Shown piece by piece: positions 9,527 to 18,693 of a stretch of DNA of 41,808 bases. The stretch's first letter is position 1. Every line of letters starts with the position of its first letter. Under the pieces are notes generated by a model. The model was not told where the DNA came from. It ran no database searches and saw only the letters and a program-made list of their open reading frames with translations. The translations under genes and the position numbers were made by a program. The stretch spans positions 1 through 41,808 of the forward strand of contig CAILHX010000022.1 of assembly GCA_903834185.1 (NCBI GenBank), read 5' to 3'. Origin of the DNA: an uncultured Methylophilaceae bacterium. Lineage in GTDB: Bacteria; Pseudomonadota; Gammaproteobacteria; Burkholderiales; Methylophilaceae.

Positions 9527-10699
9527 ATGTCACAAACTCATGTCGTCCCGGAAAACCCGGTGGCAGCCGAATTGCCGAGACGCATACGCGGCTTCGCGCT
9601 GAGAGTGCTGCCTATCCTGGCGGTGCTTCATTTATATATCGGTTGGCGCTTGTTGCCCGTGCTGGCTTACGGAACAGGCGGGATCATCATCGGCGTGACC
9701 CTGCTGTGCTTGTCTACCCTGTTGCTGCCGATGGGGATACTTTCGCGCTTTGTGGTCACGCGTCAGCCGCTGGCAGACCGCATCAGCTGGGTAAGCGCCT
9801 TGACCATGGGGCTGTTTTCTTCCGTGTTGGTACTGACGCTAGTGCGCGACGTGTTGCTGCTGGTGGTAGGGTCGCCATCGCTCACTGTTGTCACAGCCCA
9901 GCTGGTAGTTCCCATCGCCTTACTTGTGACCCTGATCGGTTTCATCAATGCGCGCCGGCTCGCACGCGTGGTGACCGTAGACATCCCATTGCTGGGGCTA
10001 CCGGCTGCGCTGGTCGGCTTCAGCATCGTGCAGATCAGCGATATCCACGTCGGCCCGACCATCAAAGGCAACTATCTGCGTGCCATCGTCAACCGCGTCA
10101 ACAGCCTCAACCCCGACCTGATCGCCATCACCGGCGATGTGGTGGATGGCAGCGTGCAGCAGCTTGGTGCCGATACTGCCCATCTGGCGGACCTCAAGGC
10201 ACGGCATGGCACTTATATCATCACCGGCAACCACGAATATTATTCGGGTGCAACGGAATGGATGGCTGAATTCCGCCGTCTGGGACTGTATGGCCTGTTG
10301 AATGAACATGCCGTGATCGAGCACGACGGCGCACGGCTGGTGATGGCGGGAGTGACCGATTACAGCGCGCACCTGTTCGACCCGGCGCAACGCAGCGACC
10401 CCGCAGCCGCCTTGGTCGGCAGCCCGACAGGCGTTCCACGGATATTGCTTGCCCATCAGCGGCGCTCGGCTGAAGCAGCGTCAGCAGCCGGTTTCGACCT
10501 GCAATTATCCGGGCATACCCACGGCGGGCAATTCTGGCCATGGAATCTGTTCGTGAGATTGCAGCAACCATTCACCGCAGGCTTGCATAAGCTGGATGGT
10601 TTGTGGGTCTACACCAGCCGCGGCACGGGTTACTGCGGCCCGCCAAAGAGCTTCGGGGCACATTCCGAGATCACGCTGCTGCGGCTTGGTCAGGCTTAA
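9527..10699 (+). CDS. Membrane-anchored metallophosphoesterase
   Basis: 390 aa. The N-terminal 150 residues contain four hydrophobic segments (about 28-50, 55-75, 90-118, 123-145). A calcineurin-like phosphoesterase domain follows, with metal-ligand motifs QISDIHVG, AITGDVVDG, ITGNHEYY, LLAHQ and the C-terminal LSGHTHGGQ, all intact. The domain resembles the YaeI/YkuE group, which act on membrane lipids or pyrophosphates, but the substrate here is unknown. It converges with the MFS gene 9 bp downstream. Confidence 0.9.
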   Translation: MSQTHVVPENPVAAELPRRIRGFALRVLPILAVLHLYIGWRLLPVLAYGTGGIIIGVTLLCLSTLLLPMGILSRFVVTRQPLADRISWVSALTMGLFSSVLVLTLVRDVLLLVVGSPSLTVVTAQLVVPIALLVTLIGFINARRLARVVTVDIPLLGLPAALVGFSIVQISDIHVGPTIKGNYLRAIVNRVNSLNPDLIAITGDVVDGSVQQLGADTAHLADLKARHGTYIITGNHEYYSGATEWMAEFRRLGLYGLLNEHAVIEHDGARLVMAGVTDYSAHLFDPAQRSDPAAALVGSPTGVPRILLAHQRRSAEAASAAGFDLQLSGHTHGGQFWPWNLFVRLQQPFTAGLHKLDGLWVYTSRGTGYCGPPKSFGAHSEITLLRLGQA

Positions 10700-10708
10700 G
10701 CTGTAAAG

Positions 10709-11938
10709 CTAAATCAGACCTTTTGCTGCAAGCACCGGATGCGCCAATGCATTGATCGCGGGTATCTGGCGCCTGAGCACCAGCCCGAAAATGAGGGCGA
10801 TGCTGCCGGCGATGATGAAGACCACCTGGATACCGAAGTGACGCACGATAAAGCCGAAACTTAAACTCGCTAGTGGCATCATGCCTATCGCCGACATGGT
10901 ATAGAACGCCATCACCCTGCCGCGCAGATGCTCTTCCACCAGCGACTGCAACATCATGTTGCAGGAAGTGACGCTGAGAATGAAAGCAGCGCCGGAGACA
11001 AAAACGATAGGCAAGGCCAAGGTCAGCAGATGGTTATGCGAAAACAGCAGGCCGGCAAAGCCGGTACAGAAAATGGCGAGTATCAAACGGTTACCCACGT
11101 TCTTTACCGATCTGCTATTCGCCAGATAGAACGCCGCGCATAGTGCGCCGCAACCCGTGGTTCCCATCAGCGTACCCAGCATATCCGGGCCGCCGTGGAA
11201 TACGTCTTTGGCGAACACCGGCATAAAGGTCATGAACGGCGCAGTGGTGAAACTGGCGACGGCTACATTCAGCAACAACCAGCGTGCAGGCAGAAAATTG
11301 CGGATGTAATCCAGCGCGCCGCGCATGCTGCCTTCGATCTTTTTGCGCATCACTTTTTTCGGATGTATGGCAAGCAGCGTGAAAATGCTGAACAGGTAAG
11401 ACAACGCATTGATGCCGAAACAGGCGGAATCGCTGGTCAGCGACAGCACAATGCCGGCAAGCGCTGGCCCGGTGAGGCGAGCGGAATTGAACGCCAGTGA
11501 ATTAAGGGCGATGGCGTTGGTCATCATGCGCTTGTCGGGCACGATCTCGGCGATCAAAGCCTGCCGCGACGGCATCTCCATGGCGCCGGACAGCCCTAAA
11601 GTAAGCGCGCCTATCACCAGCACCTCGATATTGATGGCGTGTTTGTAAGCCAGATAAGCCAGCACGGTAGCCACCGTCATATCCACCAGATTGGCGCATA
11701 CCATGATGCTGCGTTTGGGAAATTTATCTGCCAGCTTGCCGCCCAGCGGCATCGCCAGAAACATCGGCACCTGGCTGGAGAACGCCACCAATGCAAGCAG
11801 GAAAGCCGAGCCGGTGACGCGATAGGTGATCCAGGACAGCGCCACTTCCTGCGTCCAGGTTCCCATCAGCGATACCACCTGACCGAAGAAGAACAATCGG
11901 AAATCGCGGCCTGCGAGAGAGCGGAAGGTGCCTTTCAT
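10709..11938 (-). CDS. MFS transporter, EntS/MFS_3-like
   Basis: 409 aa with about 12 hydrophobic segments. The N-terminus (FR.FFFGQVVSLMGTWTQEVALS) and the GGKLADKFPKRSIM loop between helices 2 and 3 are typical of the MFS_3 group that includes the enterobactin exporter EntS. It probably exports a small molecule by proton antiport; the substrate cannot be told. It starts 19 bp from the divergent hrpA start, so the two promoters must overlap or lie inside coding sequence. Confidence 0.85.
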   Translation of the reverse strand: MKGTFRSLAGRDFRLFFFGQVVSLMGTWTQEVALSWITYRVTGSAFLLALVAFSSQVPMFLAMPLGGKLADKFPKRSIMVCANLVDMTVATVLAYLAYKHAINIEVLVIGALTLGLSGAMEMPSRQALIAEIVPDKRMMTNAIALNSLAFNSARLTGPALAGIVLSLTSDSACFGINALSYLFSIFTLLAIHPKKVMRKKIEGSMRGALDYIRNFLPARWLLLNVAVASFTTAPFMTFMPVFAKDVFHGGPDMLGTLMGTTGCGALCAAFYLANSRSVKNVGNRLILAIFCTGFAGLLFSHNHLLTLALPIVFVSGAAFILSVTSCNMMLQSLVEEHLRGRVMAFYTMSAIGMMPLASLSFGFIVRHFGIQVVFIIAGSIALIFGLVLRRQIPAINALAHPVLAAKGLI

Positions 11939-11957
11939 ACTGCCGCTATTTTAACGC

Positions 11958-14900
11958 ATGGTAAAATCGCATCCTCTAATGATACAAAATAAACCACGCT
12001 ATAACGCCACGCAACTTCAGGCCCGCCTGCAAAACCTGCCGCAGCTGCAATTCAGCGACGATCTGCCGGTTAACCAGCGCCGCGAGGATATCGCCGCCGC
12101 GATAGCCAAGCATCAGGTAGTGATCGTCTGCGGTGAGACCGGCTCGGGTAAAACCACGCAGATTCCCAAGATATGTCTGGAGCTGAAACGCGGCGTGGCG
12201 GGCATGATAGGCCACACCCAGCCGCGACGTATTGCAGCGCGTTCGGTGGCATCACGTATCGCGCAGGAGTTGAAAAGCCAACTCGGTGAAGCGGTCGGCT
12301 ACAAAGTCAGGTTCAACGACAAGATATCCGCCAACAGCTACATCAAGCTGATGACCGACGGGATACTGCTGGCCGAGACCCAGGGCGATAAATTCCTCAA
12401 CGCCTACGACACCATCATCATAGACGAGGCGCACGAACGCAGCCTCAACATCGACTTCCTGCTGGGCTATATCAAGCAATTATTGCCCAAGCGCCCCGAC
12501 CTCAAAGTCATCGTCACTTCCGCCACCATAGATGCCGATCGCTTCTCCAAACATTTCAACGATGCGCCGATGATCGAAGTCTCCGGCCGCATGTTCCCGG
12601 TGGAAATACGCTACCGTCCGCTGCAGGAAACCGAAGAGGATGAAGTCGAGGAGAAGATGGAAGAAGCCATCCTCGATGCAGTGGATGACCTCTCAAGATT
12701 AGGCGGCGGCGATATCCTGGTGTTCCTGCCGGGCGAACGCGAGATACGCGACACTGCCGAGCACTTGCGCAAACACCACCCCAAAGGCGCAGAGATATTG
12801 CCGCTATTCGCGCGGCTTTCCATCGAAGACCAGCAAAAGATATTCCGCGGCAGCAATGGACGGCGCATCGTGCTGGCAACCAATGTCGCCGAGACCTCAC
12901 TCACCGTGCCCGGCATCAAATACGTGATCGATACCGGCCTGGCAAGGGTGAACCGCTATAGTGCGCGAGCCAAGGTCGAGCAGTTGCAGATAGAGAAGAT
13001 ATCGCAAGCCGCGGCCAGGCAACGCGCAGGCCGTTGCGGGCGGGTATCCAACGGTATTTGCGTCCGACTGTATGCAGAAGACGATTTCAACGCCCGACCG
13101 GAATTCACCGACCCGGAGATACTGCGTTCGTCGCTCGCTTCCGTCATCCTGCGCATGGCGGCACTGCGTCTGGGTAATGTCGCCGATTTCCCCTTCATCG
13201 AAGCGCCCTCCTCGCGCCTGATCAGCGACGGCTACCAGTTACTGCAGGAACTGGGTGCAGTGGATGCAGATCGCCGCATCACCGACCTCGGCCAGCAAAT
13301 CTCCAGACTGCCGCTAGACCCGCGCATAGGCCGCATGGTGCTTGCTGCCAAACGCGAGAATTGTTTAAAAGATATCCTTATCATCAGTGCGGCTCTGGCG
13401 ATACGCGACCCGCGCGAACGCCCCATGGACAAGCGCGAAGCGGCAGACCAGGCACATGCCAAATTCGCCGACGAACGCTCGGATTTCATGAGTTTTCTCA
13501 AACTATGGGCGTTCTATGACGAGGCGCTTAAACACAAGAAATCCAACCGCGACCTGCTCAATCAATGCCACAGGAATTTCCTGTCGTTCCTGCGGCTGAA
13601 GGAGTGGAGAGAATTGCATGGACAGTTGGCAAGCATCGTCGGCGAGATGGATTTCAAGATCAATGAGCAGGATGCCGAATACGACCAGATTCATCGCGCT
13701 TTACTGGCAGGGCTGCTCGGCAATATCGGTTTCAAGGATGGCGATGCGGAATCCTACCTCGGTGCGCGCGGCATACGCTTCCATATCGCCCCCGGCTCCG
13801 GCCTGAAGAAACAACGGCCGAAATGGGTGATGACGGCGGAACTGATGGAGACCACCAAGCTGTATGCGCGCTGTGTTGCCAGAATAGATCCGGACTGGAT
13901 AGAACCGCTGTCACGCACGCTGACGCAAAGCCATTATAGCGACCCGCGCTGGGACAGGCGGCTGGCGCAGGTGGTGGCGTGGGAACGGGTAAGCTTGTAC
14001 GGTCTGACCATCGTACCCAAACGCCGCGTGCATTACGGCACTATCTACGTCGCAGAATCACGCGAGATATTCATACGTGAAGCACTGGCGAATATGGAAT
14101 TCGATACCAGAGCACCCTTCTTCGCCGCCAACCGCAAACTGATCGCAGAAGTGGAAGAACTGGAACACAAGGCCAGAAGGCAGGATGTGCTGGTGGACGA
14201 GCACCAGTTATTCGCTTTCTATGACGCGAAGATCCCGGCAGATATTGTGAACGGTATAGGCTTCGAAAAATGGCGGCAGGAAGCGGAGAAAACTGATCCC
14301 AGGTTGCTGTATCTGACCCGCGACGATTTAATGCGCCATGCAGCAACTAGTGTCACGGAAGCGCAGTTCCCGGAGACCTTCACCTTCACTCCCTCTCCCC
14401 TGGTGGGAGAGGGGCGGGGTGAGGGGCAAGCCATCGTACTACCCTTGAAATACCGCTTTGAACCGAATCATCCCCTAGATGGTGTCACCGCGACCATACC
14501 GCTGGCACTGCTCAACCAGCTCGACCCCACCCGGACGGAATGGCTGGTGCCGGGGATGATACGAGAAAAGATCACGCACCTCGTCAAGTCGCTGCCCAAG
14601 ACCATACGCCGCGTGTGCGTACCGATGCCGGAATTCGTTACCGGCTTTCTGCAGCAACTCCCCCCCTCACCCCAGCCCTCTCCCACGAGGGGAGAGGGAG
14701 TAAAACAGACGCTCGCCGATTTCATCTCGCAGCGTACCGGCCTGAAACTATCGGCGGCAGATTGGACCGAGCAACTGCCAGACCACCTGCTGATGAATTT
14801 CAGCGTGGTGGATGAAGCCGGGCGTGAGTTGGCGACAGGCCGTGACTGGCAGGCGCTGACCAAACAATTGGGTCAGGCAGCGCAACTCACTTTCCGTAAC

Positions 14901-15779
14901 GCGCAACCTGATATTGAAAAGATCGGCCTCAAGCAATGGGATTTCGGCGATCTGCCGCAACAACTGGATTTCACCCGTAACAACCTGAAGATGACCGGCT
15001 ATCCGGCTTTGGAAGATCACGAGGACAGCGTCGCCGTGAAGCTGTTCGACACTGCAGCGGCGGCGATGGAATCGCAGCGCAAAGGCGTGCGCCGGCTGAT
15101 GCGCTTCGAGCTTAACCTGCAAATGAAACAACTGGAAAAAGGTCTGCCGGGCTTCACCCAGTATGCGCTACTACTGCGCAACATCATGACCCCGGACGAG
15201 TTGCGCGAAGACATGCTCACCGCCATCTCCGACCGTGCATTTATCGGCGACGACGAATTGCCGCGTAGCAATGAACAGTTCATGCAACTCAAAGCCAGAG
15301 CCAGGACACGATTGCCTGCGGTAGTGGATGCGGCATCCCGTCTGGCACAGCAGATCGCTGCAGAATACCAGCCGCTGACGCAGAAACTGGCCAGCTTGCC
15401 CGCGCCCTACGTACGCCTGAAAAAAGAAGTTGAAGAGCAATTGAGCCGGTTGCTGCCCAAGCGCTTTTTTACCCAGACCCCGTGGGAGCGCCTGCAACAT
15501 CTGCCGCGCTACATCAAGGCGCTGAGATTAAGGCTGGAAAAATATCCCGGTGCCATGGAACGCGACACACACCATGCACTCACAGTGCAGCAATTATGGC
15601 AACGCTGGGAAGAACGCGTAAACGCGCAACGCAAGCTGGGCACTGCCAGCACCGAGCTGGAAGAGTTCCGCTGGCTGATCGAAGAGTTGCGGGTATCACT
15701 GTTCGCCCAGGAGCTGAAAACACCGTTCCCGGTATCGGCGAAACGGCTGGACAAGATCTGGAGCAGCACGCCGAGGTAA
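11958..15779 (+). CDS. hrpA: ATP-dependent RNA helicase HrpA
   Basis: 1273 aa, close to the E. coli length of about 1300. DEAH-box helicase with Walker A GETGSGKT (59-66), DEAH (156-159), SAT, the QRAGRCGR motif VI, then HA2 and OB-fold regions and the long DUF3418 C-terminal half. HrpA resolves stalled or collided ribosomes. Two in-frame insertions encoded by a dispersed palindromic repeat lie in the C-terminal half: residues about 812-823 (PSPLVGEGRGEG) and about 902-914 (SPQPSPTRGEG). Both fall where family members have short loops and leave the frame open. The in-frame ATG at 11979 is an alternative start. Confidence 0.95.
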   Translation: MVKSHPLMIQNKPRYNATQLQARLQNLPQLQFSDDLPVNQRREDIAAAIAKHQVVIVCGETGSGKTTQIPKICLELKRGVAGMIGHTQPRRIAARSVASRIAQELKSQLGEAVGYKVRFNDKISANSYIKLMTDGILLAETQGDKFLNAYDTIIIDEAHERSLNIDFLLGYIKQLLPKRPDLKVIVTSATIDADRFSKHFNDAPMIEVSGRMFPVEIRYRPLQETEEDEVEEKMEEAILDAVDDLSRLGGGDILVFLPGEREIRDTAEHLRKHHPKGAEILPLFARLSIEDQQKIFRGSNGRRIVLATNVAETSLTVPGIKYVIDTGLARVNRYSARAKVEQLQIEKISQAAARQRAGRCGRVSNGICVRLYAEDDFNARPEFTDPEILRSSLASVILRMAALRLGNVADFPFIEAPSSRLISDGYQLLQELGAVDADRRITDLGQQISRLPLDPRIGRMVLAAKRENCLKDILIISAALAIRDPRERPMDKREAADQAHAKFADERSDFMSFLKLWAFYDEALKHKKSNRDLLNQCHRNFLSFLRLKEWRELHGQLASIVGEMDFKINEQDAEYDQIHRALLAGLLGNIGFKDGDAESYLGARGIRFHIAPGSGLKKQRPKWVMTAELMETTKLYARCVARIDPDWIEPLSRTLTQSHYSDPRWDRRLAQVVAWERVSLYGLTIVPKRRVHYGTIYVAESREIFIREALANMEFDTRAPFFAANRKLIAEVEELEHKARRQDVLVDEHQLFAFYDAKIPADIVNGIGFEKWRQEAEKTDPRLLYLTRDDLMRHAATSVTEAQFPETFTFTPSPLVGEGRGEGQAIVLPLKYRFEPNHPLDGVTATIPLALLNQLDPTRTEWLVPGMIREKITHLVKSLPKTIRRVCVPMPEFVTGFLQQLPPSPQPSPTRGEGVKQTLADFISQRTGLKLSAADWTEQLPDHLLMNFSVVDEAGRELATGRDWQALTKQLGQAAQLTFRNAQPDIEKIGLKQWDFGDLPQQLDFTRNNLKMTGYPALEDHEDSVAVKLFDTAAAAMESQRKGVRRLMRFELNLQMKQLEKGLPGFTQYALLLRNIMTPDELREDMLTAISDRAFIGDDELPRSNEQFMQLKARARTRLPAVVDAASRLAQQIAAEYQPLTQKLASLPAPYVRLKKEVEEQLSRLLPKRFFTQTPWERLQHLPRYIKALRLRLEKYPGAMERDTHHALTVQQLWQRWEERVNAQRKLGTASTELEEFRWLIEELRVSLFAQELKTPFPVSAKRLDKIWSSTPR
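14391..14426 (+). repeat. Dispersed palindromic element inside hrpA, copy 1
   Basis: A CCCTCTCCCC/TGGT/GGGAGAGGGG hairpin followed by CGGGGTGAGGGG. Translated in frame it gives PSPLVGEGRGEG. Confidence 0.9.
14663..14700 (-). repeat. Dispersed palindromic element inside hrpA, copy 2 (opposite orientation)
   Basis: The reverse complement reads CTCCCTCTCCCCTCGTGGGA followed by GAGGGCTGGGGTGAGGGG, the same element as at 36464 and nearly that at 14391. In frame it adds SPQPSPTRGEG to HrpA. Confidence 0.9.
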
Positions 15780-15840
15780 AGGTTCTACCATTAGCGTTGA
15801 TCGTTATCCGGGACGATTCGAACCAGTGTACGAGATTGAA

Positions 15841-16194
15841 TCAGTGCTTCTGCTTGACGTCGTGATGCTTGGATACCACACGATGTTTGGCCGAATAGCC
15901 TACAGTCCATGAATTAAACATATGGTCGTAGTGATCTTCCTTCACACACAGTCCGTCACTGGTGCCGCGATTCTCGGACTCCCACCATAGATATTCACCA
16001 CAGCCCGTCACACTGCTGGGCGCACCCATCAGGGCGATCACGGCACTTTCAGGAATATCCATGGAAATTCTGTGGAATGCATAGTCCTCGCGTTTATCGA
16101 ACAACCAGTTGACGGCGAGCACGAATAAAACAAAAAGGACGATCGCGGCTGGCACCAGGATCAACTTGTTTTTCAGTTGCAGTATATTTTTCAT
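15841..16194 (-). CDS. Membrane-anchored hypothetical protein
   Basis: 117 aa. One N-terminal transmembrane helix (about residues 10-31, KLILVPAAIVLFVLFVLAV) is followed by a small domain facing the periplasm. That domain contains MDIPESAVIALMGAPSSVTGCGEYLWW, a segment that recalls SmpA/BamE-like folds in which a short protein sits on the envelope. It carries two Cys. It lies 71 bp after the carbinolamine dehydratase on the same strand and could be the last gene of that run. Function unknown. Confidence 0.65.
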   Translation of the reverse strand: MKNILQLKNKLILVPAAIVLFVLFVLAVNWLFDKREDYAFHRISMDIPESAVIALMGAPSSVTGCGEYLWWESENRGTSDGLCVKEDHYDHMFNSWTVGYSAKHRVVSKHHDVKQKH

Positions 16195-16265
16195 GGGTTT
16201 ATTTTAATGACGTTATTTTAATATTTTTCATATGGTTACGATCAATCCAATCATTGCGCGACCGG

Positions 16266-16646
16266 TCAGGCATCGTATTTTATATATTTGAACCTTGCAT
16301 CTTCATTGGGTGTGCCTTCCAACCCGCCACCCTCTTTTCCCGGTTGCCAGCCAATGACTTCCTCTATCTTCCTGGCCAGCGCAAAATCCTTGTCGGTAAT
16401 CCCTTTGGCGCTGTGCGTCACCAGTTTGACGATGACAAAAGCATAGGACACCGTCAGATCCGGGTGATGCCATGCCGCTTCCGCCAGATGGCCCACGGTA
16501 TTCACCACCATCAGCGTTGCCTTCCAGCCGCTGGTCTTGTATTTACGGCGTATCCAGCCATCTTCCAACGTCCAGTGCGGCAATTCGGCGGCCAGTTTGG
16601 CATTGACTTCATCTACGCCATATACGTGTTCATTCGTGGTTTCCAT
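16266..16646 (-). CDS. Pterin-4a-carbinolamine dehydratase family protein
   Basis: 126 aa. The family signature is clear: AEAAWHHPDLTVSYAFVIV, then THSAKGITDKDFALA, with the paired His and the distal Asp. The canonical reaction dehydrates 4a-hydroxytetrahydrobiopterin. Members of this family are repeatedly found in bacterial H4MPT gene islands (named pcd there), without an aromatic amino acid hydroxylase. None is visible here either, so a role in pterin cofactor biosynthesis or repair is the better reading. It is the fifth gene of the minus-strand cofactor run and lies 51 bp after the kinase-family gene. Confidence 0.88.
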   Translation of the reverse strand: METTNEHVYGVDEVNAKLAAELPHWTLEDGWIRRKYKTSGWKATLMVVNTVGHLAEAAWHHPDLTVSYAFVIVKLVTHSAKGITDKDFALARKIEEVIGWQPGKEGGGLEGTPNEDARFKYIKYDA

Positions 16647-16697
16647 GCGCTGCCCCAGTAGATTGCACGGCTGATTCCATGACTTGTTGCTGCTGCT

Positions 16698-17285
16698 TTA
16701 TTCTACTCTTTCCATATCCGGTTTCAGTATGGCAGAGAATCTTTCGATCTCGTTTTTGCCAAGCACCGTCACCGGGCAGGGCAAAGCAGCCGTAAAATCA
16801 CCGAAAGCAGGGTCCACCAGACCGCCCGGCAGTTCGTCCTGCGGTAGTCCATGTTCAGCAGCTTTCACCAATACCAGGTGCATGGCCTTGATACGCTTCG
16901 CCAGCCATGCGGCCAGACTATCGGAAGTAACTTCCCAATTCCTGGCGATGTTCTCATCCGCCAGCACCATCACGCTCGGCAACCAGACGATGGCTCTATG
17001 CTGCCAGCTGCGCTCCGCGATCTCCAGTTCGGTACTGGCAGCGACCAGTGCCGGGTTCAGCGCCAGCAGTACTCTGGCATATTGATCCATAGCCAGCACT
17101 GCCAGCTGGTGTGCGGTAGCATCGTCAAAACCGGCAATCTGCTGTGCCTCACGCACGGCATCTGCAAACACGCCGCCGCCTGGCACGATCACGATGCGCC
17201 CATCGCTGCTTTGTGCAATCGCGTTCAGCCACAGCGTTAATTGCTCCGACCCCAGCAAACTGCCGCCCAGCTTAACGACGATCAT
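16698..17285 (-). CDS. Amino-acid-kinase-family protein, MfnE-like
   Basis: 195 aa. The N-terminus VKLGGSLL and IVIVPGGGVFADAVR identify the aspartokinase/uridylate kinase superfamily. It is shorter than aspartokinase and lacks a regulatory ACT domain. A homologous kinase in methanogens, MfnE, phosphorylates the aminomethylfuran precursor of methanofuran, and bacterial relatives lie in H4MPT/methylofuran gene islands. The expected role is methylofuran synthesis for the Fhc complex encoded at 31571-36349. Its start is 2 bp from the pabB stop, indicating translational coupling. Confidence 0.82.
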   Translation of the reverse strand: MIVVKLGGSLLGSEQLTLWLNAIAQSSDGRIVIVPGGGVFADAVREAQQIAGFDDATAHQLAVLAMDQYARVLLALNPALVAASTELEIAERSWQHRAIVWLPSVMVLADENIARNWEVTSDSLAAWLAKRIKAMHLVLVKAAEHGLPQDELPGGLVDPAFGDFTAALPCPVTVLGKNEIERFSAILKPDMERVE

Positions 17286-17287
17286 AA

Positions 17288-18688
17288 TTATTCCTTGATA
17301 CTGTCACAGCCATAAAAATACTGCACCAGCTCCAGCATGTTAGCTGCTTTATCCATGGTCTCGGCATATTCCTTATCCGCTTGCGAATCTGCCACGATGC
17401 CACCCCCCGCATAAAAACGCATGCTACCGTGAGAAACCACTGCGGTACGGATGGCGATATTGGTATCCATATTTCCGTCGAAACCGATATAGCCTATCGC
17501 GCCGCAATACACACCGCGCCGGTGCGGTTCCAGTTCCTCGATGATCTGCATGGCACGCAACTTGGGCGCGCCGGTGATGGAACCGCCGGGGAACGCGCCT
17601 CGCAGCAGATGCAACGCAGTATGCCCCGGTGCCAGACGACCGGTGACGGTGCTGACCAGATGATGGACATTGGCAAAGCTTTCGAGTTCAAACATGCGGT
17701 CGGCATGCACACTGCCGGGCGCGCAATGCTTGCCGATGTCGTTGCGCAGCAGATCCACAATCATCAGGTTCTCCGCCCTGTCCTTGCTGCTGGTGAGCAG
17801 TTGCTGTGCGTTGGCGTGGTCTTGCACCGGGTCGCTACTGCGCGGGCGCGTGCCCTTGATCGGCCGTGTTTCCACCATACCGCGGCGCAACTGCAGAAAA
17901 CGTTCGGGCGAAGCGGATGCGATCTGCATACCGGGCAGGTTGAGAAATGCGGAAAATGGTGCCGGGCTTTGTTTTCGCAATACCTGATAGGCTTGCCAGG
18001 CATCGCCCTCGGCGCGGACAGAGAAGCGTTGCGCCAGATTCACCTGATAACAGTCGCCATCCAGTATGTAGCGCTGTATGCGTTGAAAAGCGCGGGTATA
18101 GGCCACTTCATCCATATTCGCCATGACCGGCGAGGTCACCTTGAAGTTACTGCTTGCAGGTTGTTCCGGCGCGGTGAGCAATGCCACCAGATCGCCCCAA
18201 TGCTGGCGCGTGAGCGGAGCGCGTCCGTAACTCGCCACAAAACTGCGCTGCTGATGATGATCCACCACCACAGCCCAGTCGTAGATGCCTACCTGCATCT
18301 CCGGCAGTGGCGCATCGTCATGCGCGGTATTGGCAAAATGCTCCAGACGCCGCGCAAGGTCATAGCCAAAATAGCCCACGGCACCGCCCATGAACGGCAA
18401 GTCGCCTTGCGGTTCCGGCTGCCGCCCCAGAAAGTCGCGCACCAGCCCGAACGGGTCTTCACGCGAAATCTGGCTGCCGGTAGGTTCGATGATCTCGGTC
18501 AGGTCGCCACGGGTGGTCAGCGTGATCACCGGGTCGGCCACCATGATGTCGTAGCGTCCGGCTTGCGCACCGGCTTGTCCGCTCCCCGGACCGCTATCCA
18601 AAAACACGGCCCACGGCTTGTGCGCGATCCTGTTGAACAGTATGGCGCTATCGGGGTGGTAGCTGAGTTCAGTGATTAGAGGTGTCAT
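17288..18688 (-). CDS. pabB: Aminodeoxychorismate synthase component I
   Basis: 466 aa. Chorismate-binding enzyme that makes 4-amino-4-deoxychorismate, the precursor of p-aminobenzoate. The PIKGT motif carries the Lys characteristic of PabB, where TrpE has Ala. GGSITGAPKLRAMQIIEELE and the C-terminal GGGIVADS complete the signature. p-Aminobenzoate is a building block of both folate and methanopterin (it is the substrate of MptG), which explains its place in this cluster. No glutaminase partner (PabA) is in the window. It sits 5 bp after the hydantoinase-family gene and 2 bp before the kinase gene. Confidence 0.92.
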   Translation of the reverse strand: MTPLITELSYHPDSAILFNRIAHKPWAVFLDSGPGSGQAGAQAGRYDIMVADPVITLTTRGDLTEIIEPTGSQISREDPFGLVRDFLGRQPEPQGDLPFMGGAVGYFGYDLARRLEHFANTAHDDAPLPEMQVGIYDWAVVVDHHQQRSFVASYGRAPLTRQHWGDLVALLTAPEQPASSNFKVTSPVMANMDEVAYTRAFQRIQRYILDGDCYQVNLAQRFSVRAEGDAWQAYQVLRKQSPAPFSAFLNLPGMQIASASPERFLQLRRGMVETRPIKGTRPRSSDPVQDHANAQQLLTSSKDRAENLMIVDLLRNDIGKHCAPGSVHADRMFELESFANVHHLVSTVTGRLAPGHTALHLLRGAFPGGSITGAPKLRAMQIIEELEPHRRGVYCGAIGYIGFDGNMDTNIAIRTAVVSHGSMRFYAGGGIVADSQADKEYAETMDKAANMLELVQYFYGCDSIKE

Positions 18689-18693
18689 ATGAT

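Noticed and set aside
9376-10269. 297-aa plus-strand ORF upstream of and overlapping the metallophosphoesterase
   Set aside because: Its downstream part is an out-of-frame reading of the phosphoesterase, and there is no ribosome binding site or domain.
14391-14700. CRISPR or tandem repeat array in hrpA
   Set aside because: Only two copies in opposite orientation, 236 bp apart, with normal hrpA coding between them.
14468-14863. Minus-strand ORF with PSPLVGEGWGEG inside hrpA
   Set aside because: It is the antisense of hrpA; the peptide is only the palindromic element read from the other strand.
17381-18679. 432-aa plus-strand ORF opposite pabB
   Set aside because: Antisense shadow of a G+C-rich gene, rich in His and Arg with no domain, while pabB is clear on the minus strand.
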